DNA of 55,142 bases from Bacteroidales bacterium. GTDB taxonomy: Bacteria; Bacteroidota; Bacteroidia; Bacteroidales; Muribaculaceae. Of this stretch, positions 41,518-48,389 are shown in pieces. Within the stretch, counting starts at the first letter, position 1, and every line of letters begins with the position of its first letter. Below the pieces are notes generated by a model. That model did no database searches, was not told the DNA's origin, and was given only the letters and a program-made list of their open reading frames with translations. The stretch spans positions 1 to 55,142 of the forward strand of contig SUXH01000018.1 in assembly GCA_015061055.1 (NCBI GenBank), in the 5' to 3' direction. The position numbers and the translations under genes were made by a program.

Positions 41518-42360
41518 TTAGAAATAATACGTAGCAGTAACACCTATGCGATCGTTTTCTTGATAAGAAAGAAACTTCTTATTCACTAAATCATTGAAAT
41601 AATGACGATAATATAGCCCCACGTCATAGTGTCGAGCCATAACACCCACTTGTAAAAGACCGGCTACAGTACTGCCATTCATCAAGTCCACACTGCTATC
41701 TCCAATAAAGGAAGATACATTAATGTTTTTTGCATACACTTTTACTCCAAACTCGGCACCTGCACCGGTATAGAATCTTGTAACATCATTAATCTTAGCC
41801 ACATTAAACTTCACAAGCACCGGCAATATAGCTTGTCCACCTATTGTTACACTTGATGTATAATCTTCTAACACATCAGCTCGCCCACGATACGATTGAT
41901 GAACCTCAAACTCAAGACCGGCAGTTACATTTATCAAGTCGGTATAATGACCATATCGGGCTCCTAAACCAATATGAATACCATAATTCAATTTAAACAG
42001 ATCAGCACCGACTGTCAAACCAAATGTAAATTTCTTTGGCTTCTTATCCGAGCTTTCTCCATATTGTACAACATATTCTTCACATTGTTCAAGAAGCACT
42101 TTTGCTTGAGCATCTTTAGGATTAATTTCAATTAGTTCGGTAAGTTTCTCCTTTGCCCTACCAAATTCTTTACGTTTCAAATACCACTGAGCATCTGCCA
42201 TCAGTTTCTCGCATTTTTTCAGCAATTTCTCGCTCAATTTCACTCTATTTGGACCTACTGACGTTGCTACATTAGCTTCTTGAGCTTGCACACTCATAGC
42301 ATATATTAATATGCCGATTATTAACAAAAACTTTCGCATAAGCATTATTCTTTTAATCAT
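41518..42360 (-). CDS. Outer-membrane beta-barrel protein with periplasmic helical repeat
   Basis: 280 residues. Signal peptide MRKFLLIIGILIYAMSVQAQ (the ATG at 42339 is a likely true start; 42360 is the longest). Residues about 40-90 are a TPR-like pair (CEKLMADAQWYLKRKEFGRA, LIEINPKDAQAKVLLEQCEE). The rest (about 105-280) has alternating barrel strands, with an aromatic C-terminus (TATYYF). Porins and assembly factors share this form; the function is unknown. A TATATTTG box lies 16 bases upstream. Confidence 0.75.
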   Translation of the reverse strand: MIKRIMLMRKFLLIIGILIYAMSVQAQEANVATSVGPNRVKLSEKLLKKCEKLMADAQWYLKRKEFGRAKEKLTELIEINPKDAQAKVLLEQCEEYVVQYGESSDKKPKKFTFGLTVGADLFKLNYGIHIGLGARYGHYTDLINVTAGLEFEVHQSYRGRADVLEDYTSSVTIGGQAILPVLVKFNVAKINDVTRFYTGAGAEFGVKVYAKNINVSSFIGDSSVDLMNGSTVAGLLQVGVMARHYDVGLYYRHYFNDLVNKKFLSYQENDRIGVTATYYF

Positions 42361-42375
42361 TTGAACTTCTTATTG

Positions 42376-42383
42376 CAAATATA
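42376..42383 (-). promoter_or_regulatory. Promoter -7 box (TATATTTG) for the barrel protein
   Basis: TATATTTG on the minus strand, 15 bases before the longest start. If this is the promoter, the leader of the longest reading is very short, which favours a start further in. Confidence 0.5.
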
Positions 42384-42474
42384 GGCATAAGCGAGCGAGA
42401 AATATCAAGCTTCCTTGAATATTTATCACAGCGAGCGAAAAATATATTGGAGGGTTACCTCAAATATAAGCATA

Positions 42475-42498
42475 AACGGGGGCAACATTACCCCCGTT
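42475..42498 (-). terminator. GC-rich hairpin after the AGCS symporter
   Basis: AACGGGGG (42475-42482) pairs with CCCCCGTT (42491-42498). It lies about 20 bases past the symporter stop. Confidence 0.6.
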
Positions 42499-42518
42499 AA
42501 ATATTAAATAATGCAATT

Positions 42519-43958
42519 TTAATCCCAACACTCTATATCCTTTTCAATATCAGGCATCATAGAACGATGAAATTTCGGATTCTTGCCCGCGCGTTTCTGT
42601 TCTACGTAATTTCGCAATAGTCGGAACACCTTATCCGACAACAACAATATTGCCACAAGATTGCATAGTGTCATCAAGCCCATCATAATATCTACAAAAG
42701 TCCATGCGGTTTGCAACGTAATTACTGCACCAATCATAACCATACAACCTGTTACAATGCGGAACACAGGTACGGCATAACGATTGCGGGTAATAAAACG
42801 AATGTTGGTTTCGCCATAGAAATAATTACCTATAATCGTACTATATGCAAGCAATAATATCGTTGCAGTAAGGAAATAACGCCCGAAAACACCAAGCTCG
42901 CTTTCTATAGCTACATTTGTAAGAAGAATTCCATCTTCTCCACTCGACAAACTGCCTGTAGATAAAATGATAAATGCAGTGCAAGAACATATCAGCAATG
43001 TGTCGACAAACACGCCAAGGGCCTGCACAAGACCTTGTTTCACCGGGTGTGACGTTTCGGCTGACGCCGCAGCATTTGGGGCTGAACCTTCTCCGGCCTC
43101 GTTACTGAACAAGCCTCGCTTGATACCTTGCATCACAGCAGCACCAATAGTTCCTCCTGCCACTTGTTCCATTCCGAATGCACCTTCAAGAATCATCTTA
43201 AACACCGATGGTATAGCTTCAATATTGGTAATCACAATGAACAGAGCCAAAAGAATGTAGCCTATTGCCATAATAGGGGCTATTACACTTGTAAATCGAG
43301 CCACACGCTGCACTCCTCCAAATATAATAACAAGTGTACCGATTGTAAACAACACACCAAATACAGCCTTATCCCAACCGAATGTATTAGATAAAGCTTC
43401 ACACATGGTATTACTCTGGAATATCTGATATGCCATACCAAATGTACCTGTAATCAGCACAGCAAACAATACCCCCATCCATTTTTTCTTCAATCCGATT
43501 TGCATATAGTAGGCTGGTCCTCCGTAATAAGCATCTTCCCCTTTTCGCTTATATAACTGCGCCAATGTAGACTCTACAAAACCATTAGCAGCCCCAAGCA
43601 AAGCCATTACCCACATCCAAAAGACAGCTCCCGGACCGCCTACGACTATTGCTGATGCCACTCCGGCAAGATTACCTGTACCCACACGACTCGACAATGA
43701 AATAGCAAATGCTCCAAACGATGTAATCTTCCTACGTTTTTTACCCTCTTTTTCAGCATCTTTTTTCTCATCAAGACCAAGCATTATGCGCACCATATCC
43801 TTAATCAGCACAAACTGAACACCTCGAGTACTAATTGTGAAATACACTGCACAAAACACCAATAGGACAATAATTATATACGTCCACATAAAATCATTCA
43901 ACACATTAAGTGCATTTAGAATTCCATCACCTAATCCTGATATTGATAATAAAGCCAT
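42519..43958 (-). CDS. AGCS-family sodium:amino-acid symporter, copy 1
   Basis: 479 residues, about ten membrane helices. AGCS marks: FGAFAISLSSRVGTGNLAGV (N-terminal GTGN(L/I)AGV), GGPGAVFWMWVMALLGAANG, YGGPAYYMQIGLKKKW, and RGLFSNEAGEGSAPNAAASA. Such carriers import alanine or glycine with Na+. Differs from the second copy (53444) in having NLAGV and GSAPNAAA. It is transcribed alone from a TATATTTG promoter. Confidence 0.92.
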   Translation of the reverse strand: MALLSISGLGDGILNALNVLNDFMWTYIIIVLLVFCAVYFTISTRGVQFVLIKDMVRIMLGLDEKKDAEKEGKKRRKITSFGAFAISLSSRVGTGNLAGVASAIVVGGPGAVFWMWVMALLGAANGFVESTLAQLYKRKGEDAYYGGPAYYMQIGLKKKWMGVLFAVLITGTFGMAYQIFQSNTMCEALSNTFGWDKAVFGVLFTIGTLVIIFGGVQRVARFTSVIAPIMAIGYILLALFIVITNIEAIPSVFKMILEGAFGMEQVAGGTIGAAVMQGIKRGLFSNEAGEGSAPNAAASAETSHPVKQGLVQALGVFVDTLLICSCTAFIILSTGSLSSGEDGILLTNVAIESELGVFGRYFLTATILLLAYSTIIGNYFYGETNIRFITRNRYAVPVFRIVTGCMVMIGAVITLQTAWTFVDIMMGLMTLCNLVAILLLSDKVFRLLRNYVEQKRAGKNPKFHRSMMPDIEKDIECWD

Positions 43959-43985
43959 ATTCTAAGTTTTTAATATTATATTTTG

Positions 43986-43993
43986 CAAATATA
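43986..43993 (-). promoter_or_regulatory. Promoter -7 box (TATATTTG) for AGCS copy 1
   Basis: TATATTTG on the minus strand, 27 bases before the start codon. Confidence 0.5.
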
Positions 43994-44046
43994 GGAAAAT
44001 TCATAATTTCTAAAACTATCTTTCCGAGTTTATCGTGTTTATAAGG

Positions 44047-44886
44047 TTATTGTCTGTATTTTTTGGTTACCGACACATAGCCACAACGCTTGCACAAGGT
44101 TTCCACTGCTTTGTGGCGAGTAAATCCATCGTATATTGCTTTGGCTCGAGGCGAAGCAAGTATTTCATCAAGCGACTGTTCAAATAGATTACCAAGCATA
44201 ATATCGCCGGCGTGATCAAGACAGCAAGGAACCACACTCCCGTCGACAAGCACACCAATCTGATTGCGTAGCGCATAGCAGAACACACTATCTTCAGCTA
44301 TATCTTCGAGGGTCGTATCGGGCCATTCAAATTTCTTGCCGTACTCAATGAAGATATTTTGCATTATCTTCCAGCCCTCGCGCTGTTCGAGCCATGGCTG
44401 AGGTACAAATTCTGCTATCTTATTCAGAATACGTTCGTTTGCACTATCCATACCACCCTCATTCCACAGTCGCAGCACTACAATCACTCCATTTGATGCA
44501 GCTTTCAGCGAAAAATCCATCACATTGGTAATATATTCCTCAATGTTCACTATACCATTACCCTCTTGCGAGTGTAATGAAATTTGGATTTTATATGGAC
44601 GAGCCTCGACCACAGCATACGACTTTGCAAGCAATGTACCATTGGTGGTAAGCACCGGCACAAATCCTTTTTCCCTTGCCATAGAGATGAAAGCAGCCAA
44701 CTGTGAATGTAAAAACGGCTCACCCATAAGATGAAAATATAAGAACTTCACATTACCTCTAAGTTTCTCGGTGAGTGTATCAAATTCGTCGCGCGTAAGC
44801 ATTCGTTTCGCCCTATTTGTCTTAGGACAAAATGCACAATCAAGATTACAAACATTGGTTATTTCAAGATAACATCGTGAAATCAT
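44047..44886 (-). CDS. Radical SAM protein with SPASM-like C-terminus
   Basis: 279 residues. ISRCYLEITNVCNLDCAFCP carries the CxxxCxxC cluster, FLYFHLMGEPFLH follows (SAM-binding). The C-terminal auxiliary-cluster part has VFCYALRNQIGVLVDGSVVP and CCLDHAGDIMLGNL, LCKRCGYV. Enzymes of this class modify peptides or nucleotides; the substrate is unknown. It lies three bases after the phosphoesterase, so they share a transcript. Confidence 0.85.
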   Translation of the reverse strand: MISRCYLEITNVCNLDCAFCPKTNRAKRMLTRDEFDTLTEKLRGNVKFLYFHLMGEPFLHSQLAAFISMAREKGFVPVLTTNGTLLAKSYAVVEARPYKIQISLHSQEGNGIVNIEEYITNVMDFSLKAASNGVIVVLRLWNEGGMDSANERILNKIAEFVPQPWLEQREGWKIMQNIFIEYGKKFEWPDTTLEDIAEDSVFCYALRNQIGVLVDGSVVPCCLDHAGDIMLGNLFEQSLDEILASPRAKAIYDGFTRHKAVETLCKRCGYVSVTKKYRQ

Positions 44887-44889
44887 AAT

Positions 44890-45384
44890 CTACCTGTTTC
44901 CTAATTCTATTATTTCACAATCCTTGATGGTCCCTTCATCTATAGTTACAATAACAAGTGTGCGCACCACCTGCCACCCTTGTTTCCCGGCTGCTCCCGG
45001 ATTAATATGCAACAAATTAAGCATACGATCGGGCATCACTTTCAATATATGAGAATGACCACACACCATCAGTTGTGGCTGTTCTTGCAACAGCTGAGCC
45101 TTTACACCGGGTGCATACTTGCCCGGATAACCACCTATGTGAGTCATCCACACCTTCACGCCCTCGACGGTAAAACACTCCACCTCCTTAAAACGACGAC
45201 GCATCATTCCACCATCACAATTACCATACACAGCGCGAACCGGTGCTATACTTTCAAGGCGATCTATCACACTCTCATCACCAATATCACCGGTATGCCA
45301 TATCTCATCGCAACCGGTAAAATACTGCACATATTTATCGTCCCACCACGAATGCGTATCCGACAAAATCCCAATTCGCTTCAT
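44890..45384 (-). CDS. YfcE/MJ0936-type metallophosphoesterase
   Basis: 164 residues. Motifs: ILSDTHSWWDDK (D.H), TGDIGD, VYGNCDG (GNCD), VCGHSHI (GHSH), NPGAAGKQG. Binds two metal ions and cleaves phosphodiesters in vitro in relatives. Tandem with the radical SAM gene (three-base gap). Confidence 0.92.
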   Translation of the reverse strand: MKRIGILSDTHSWWDDKYVQYFTGCDEIWHTGDIGDESVIDRLESIAPVRAVYGNCDGGMMRRRFKEVECFTVEGVKVWMTHIGGYPGKYAPGVKAQLLQEQPQLMVCGHSHILKVMPDRMLNLLHINPGAAGKQGWQVVRTLVIVTIDEGTIKDCEIIELGNR

Positions 45385-45405
45385 CTCTTTTTATAACTTT
45401 CACCA

Positions 45406-45413
45406 CAAAATTA
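45406..45413 (-). promoter_or_regulatory. Promoter (GTTG, 19 bases, TAATTTTG) for phosphoesterase and radical SAM genes
   Basis: TAATTTTG on the minus strand, 22 bases before the start, with GTTG 19 bases upstream. Confidence 0.5.
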
Positions 45414-45456
45414 CATCACAATTTGCAAAAAACAACCATTAACTCATATTTTTCAC

Positions 45457-45464
45457 TACCTTTG
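45457..45464 (+). promoter_or_regulatory. Promoter -7 box (TACCTTTG) for the structured leader RNA
   Basis: TACCTTTG fits TAnnTTTG and ends six bases before the first hairpin arm, so the RNA would start near 45470. Confidence 0.6.
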
Positions 45465-45470
45465 TACCAA

Positions 45471-45685
45471 TCTAAGACTCTGCAACGAGTTGTGAATCTT
45501 AGAGGACATATTTATAGTAAGCGTTAGCTTTATTCTTGTTTCTGAAAATCGCCAATTAGAAGAAACACCCAAGAGTAGAAGTTGATGCTCACGCAGTGTA
45601 TACGGCGTGGGCTTTTGCTCATTTGGGTGTAAGGTGTTTGGCGATACCTCAGAAACAAATAAGCTGAAGTCCTCGCTTTCTTTTT
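45471..45685 (+). ncRNA. Structured RNA, unclassified (leader or independent small RNA)
   Basis: Four stems can be drawn. P1: TCTAAGA (45471-45477) with TCTTAGA (45497-45503). P2: TTGTTTCTGA (45536-45545) with TCAGAAACAA (45649-45658), continued across a small bulge by ATCGCCAA (45548-45555) with TTGGCGAT (45638-45645). P3: ACACCCAA (45565-45572) with TTGGGTGT (45623-45630). P4: GCTCACGC (45587-45594) with GCGTGGGC (45605-45612). A small hairpin plus TCTTTTT (45661-45685) could end it. P2 and P3 are nested, forming a long rod. I cannot assign it to tmRNA, SRP, RNase P or a known riboswitch. Confidence 0.6.
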
Positions 45686-45735
45686 AAATAGTAACCGTTT
45701 CTTCGGGGCTGAGAAACACAAAAAACTTTTAAATT

Positions 45736-46728
45736 ATGGGCAAAAAAATCTTTATTTATTCAGCCATTTTTATTGTTGCTGTACTTGTGGGTCGTTTCCT
45801 AACCCCATTTTTGGCTTGGTTAACCGGATTTTATATAGAGATATTCTATGGGCTATACCTTATTTTGCTGGCTGTAGGAATTATATTTTTTCTTAAATAT
45901 TATTTACTTAGCCCTTCTGACCCCAACATTCATCAAGAACCTTTTTACATACGATTTAAACAATTTACTTTTTTATTAGGAAGTATAGGTCTAATAAGTG
46001 GGGCAGGATGGTTTTATTGTATCGCTCCCCATTCACTAGATGATAATTATGCTGAAGAGTTCCTACCGACTTATAAACGTGGATCTGGTCTTCATGATAA
46101 GTGGGGTATGTGTATCATACCTAATAAATATAATGGAATCGTAAAAGTTTTTGACAACACCACATCATCATATCATTTTGTTGCATTTAAGGTAACAGAC
46201 AAGGAAGGGGAATATCCAAATAAGTATTATTCATTTAGATTAGATATCTATAATGAAGACGGCAAAATAAATAACATACAAGAAGTAACAGAAAGCGATT
46301 GTGATAACATAATAGACCATATTAATAAGTATATCGGGAAAGTATATCATTCTTACGAAGAAGGATACGAAACTAAAATTAAATATTCATCTTCTTATAA
46401 ACACCCTTACAGCAATTCTTCAATAAAAAAGGATAATGAAATAACGAATTCTAATAATACCAAGAATAATCAAAAAGAAGTCGCAGAACCTAAAGTCAAA
46501 CAACGTGAGCCACAAAAACACGAAAGAACAGTACCTATGCAGGTATGGAAAAATTGCGGCCACTGTTTTGGCTCAGGACAATGTAGTTGGTGCGGTGGTC
46601 AAGGTGTTATCTACTACCCGAATGGTGGGAAAAGTTGTCCTAACTGCATAGGAGGTAAATGTAGTTGGTGTGCAGGTAATGGAGGGCATAATGAAATCCA
46701 ATACGAAACGATAGTGGAATACTATTAA
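45736..46728 (+). CDS. Membrane protein with cysteine-rich, DnaJ-like C-terminal module
   Basis: 330 residues. Three hydrophobic helices (about 4-24, 30-58, 72-95; for example IFIYSAIFIVAVLVGRFL). A soluble part (100-270) follows, of unknown fold. The last 55 residues contain repeated Cys pairs CGHCFGSGQCSWCGGQG and SCPNCIGGKCSWCAGNGG, the CxxCxGxG style of DnaJ zinc fingers. It probably binds zinc and unfolded or partner proteins (inference). It lies 50 bases after the structured RNA, which could control it. A strong terminator follows. Confidence 0.7.
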   Translation: MGKKIFIYSAIFIVAVLVGRFLTPFLAWLTGFYIEIFYGLYLILLAVGIIFFLKYYLLSPSDPNIHQEPFYIRFKQFTFLLGSIGLISGAGWFYCIAPHSLDDNYAEEFLPTYKRGSGLHDKWGMCIIPNKYNGIVKVFDNTTSSYHFVAFKVTDKEGEYPNKYYSFRLDIYNEDGKINNIQEVTESDCDNIIDHINKYIGKVYHSYEEGYETKIKYSSSYKHPYSNSSIKKDNEITNSNNTKNNQKEVAEPKVKQREPQKHERTVPMQVWKNCGHCFGSGQCSWCGGQGVIYYPNGGKSCPNCIGGKCSWCAGNGGHNEIQYETIVEYY

Positions 46729-46793
46729 CAATTATTGGTATCCAACAATACAACAAAAACATCAACAATGTTATAATTAATTGATGTAATAAA

Positions 46794-46830
46794 AACGAAA
46801 AACGCACGTTATTAGGTGCGTTTTTCGTTT
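46794..46830. terminator. Bidirectional terminator between the Cys-rich gene and porX
   Basis: AACGAAAAACGCAC (46794-46807) pairs with GTGCGTTTTTCGTT over an 8-base loop. Serves two converging genes; its right arm runs up to the porX stop codon. Confidence 0.9.
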
Positions 46831-48374
46831 CATTTCTTGGTCATTGTTACTATCGGGACAAGCATTTCTTCCATTGAGATACCTCCATGTTGGAAAGTGT
46901 TGTCGTAATATTGCACGTAGTAGTTATAGTTGTTAGGATAAGCGAAGAAGTCGCGATTCATCGCAAAGATGTAAGTCGAAGATATATTTGGCGAAGGCAA
47001 ACCGAATTCCTTTGGTTTCTTCACTTCATACACTTGTTTTGCGTTGTAGCTTAGGTTCTTGCCTACTTTATAGCGAAGATTGGTATTCACTGCCTTATCT
47101 CCTACTACTTTCACCGGACTATCCACACAGATAGTGCCATGGTCGGTGGTAAGCACCACTCGGCAATCCTTCTCGGCAATTTTCTTGATTATTTCGAGCG
47201 CACTCGAGTGCTTGAACCACGACTCGGTAAGCGAACGATAAGCCGCATCACTATAAGCAAGCTCGCGAATCATTTTGCTCTCGGTACGTGCGTGCGACAA
47301 CATATCTACAAAGTTCAGAACAATCACATTCAAGTCATAATTATCCAGATTACGGAAATTCTGAAGCAGTTTTTCGCCTGCTACTGAATCGTTTATCTTA
47401 TTATACGAGAACTTATACGGTTTGCGATAACGATCGAGAATTGTTTTGATTAGTGGCGATTCATTTAGGTTTTTGCCTTCTTCTTCATCTTCATCAACCC
47501 ACAAGTCGGGGAACATACGGGCAATATCAATAGGCAACAATCCCGAGAATATGGAATTTCGGGCATATTGAGTTGCTGTAGGCAAGATACTGCAATACAA
47601 TTCGTCTTCATCAATAGTGAAATATTCGCTAAATAACGACTTAATTGCACGCCACTGGTCGAGGCGGAAATTATCTATCACAATAAAGAACACTTTCTCG
47701 CCCTTATCAAGCAATGGGAATACCTTTTTCTTGAATATTTCGTGGCTCATCAATGGGTGACTGTCGGTAGTAATCCACTTTTCATAGTTTTTCTTCACGA
47801 ACTTACTAAAAGTGGAATTTGCTTCTGTCTTCTGCATCTTCAACAATTCATCCATATTAGTTTCAGTCCCTGCAAGAGTCAGTTCCCAATGCACGAGGTT
47901 GCGATACACCTCACACCATCCTTCAAAACTATCAGCCGTATTTATCATTCCACTTATGCGTTGAAACTCTTGTTGATAGTCGAGTGTGGCTTTCTGCGAC
48001 ACCAACGCCCCCGAATGAAGATTCTTCTTTATCGATAGTAATATTTGATTGGGATTGACAGGCTTTATAAGATAATCGGCAATCTTATTACCAATAGCTT
48101 GATTCATAATATTTTCCTCCTCACTTTTGGTAATCATTATCACAGGCACGTCAGGATGTGTGATTTTGATTTGAGAGAGGGTTTCAAGACCACTAAGACC
48201 CGGCATATTTTCATCAAGAATCACGAGATCGAAAGGTCGTTCGGCAACAGCATCAAGTGCATCACGACCATTCGAAACCGTTACCACTTCGTATCCTTTT
48301 GCATTCAAGAACATTATGTGAGGCTTCAACAAATCTATTTCGTCATCAGCCCATAGTATTAATCCGTTTGTCAT
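46830..48374 (-). CDS. porX: PorX: response regulator with PglZ-type phosphatase domain
   Basis: 514 residues. Receiver domain (1-120): ILWADDEIDLLKPHIMFL, LVILDENMPGLSGLE (phospho-Asp), VIMITKSEEE, DYLIKPVNP. Residues about 200-510 form the PglZ/alkaline-phosphatase-like domain (KVFFIVIDNFRLDQW, VLTTDHGTICV). PorX is the conserved regulator of type IX secretion in Bacteroidota; it works with the kinase PorY and affects T9SS gene expression and assembly. It is the last gene of the aroA-permease-porW-porX unit, 15 bases after porW. Confidence 0.95.
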   Translation of the reverse strand: MTNGLILWADDEIDLLKPHIMFLNAKGYEVVTVSNGRDALDAVAERPFDLVILDENMPGLSGLETLSQIKITHPDVPVIMITKSEEENIMNQAIGNKIADYLIKPVNPNQILLSIKKNLHSGALVSQKATLDYQQEFQRISGMINTADSFEGWCEVYRNLVHWELTLAGTETNMDELLKMQKTEANSTFSKFVKKNYEKWITTDSHPLMSHEIFKKKVFPLLDKGEKVFFIVIDNFRLDQWRAIKSLFSEYFTIDEDELYCSILPTATQYARNSIFSGLLPIDIARMFPDLWVDEDEEEGKNLNESPLIKTILDRYRKPYKFSYNKINDSVAGEKLLQNFRNLDNYDLNVIVLNFVDMLSHARTESKMIRELAYSDAAYRSLTESWFKHSSALEIIKKIAEKDCRVVLTTDHGTICVDSPVKVVGDKAVNTNLRYKVGKNLSYNAKQVYEVKKPKEFGLPSPNISSTYIFAMNRDFFAYPNNYNYYVQYYDNTFQHGGISMEEMLVPIVTMTKK

Positions 48375-48389
48375 AGTTTCTTCGTTGTT

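Noticed and set aside
42361-42518. Short direct repeats (GCGAGCGA with AAATAT, CAAATATA.GCATAA) between two genes
   Set aside because: Two short imperfect copies in an AT-rich gap; no function can be assigned apart from the promoter box and the terminator.
45471-45685. tmRNA, RNase P RNA or SRP RNA
   Set aside because: No tRNA-like ends, no GAGGAAAGUC-type core, and no GGAA-tetraloop domain of SRP RNA.
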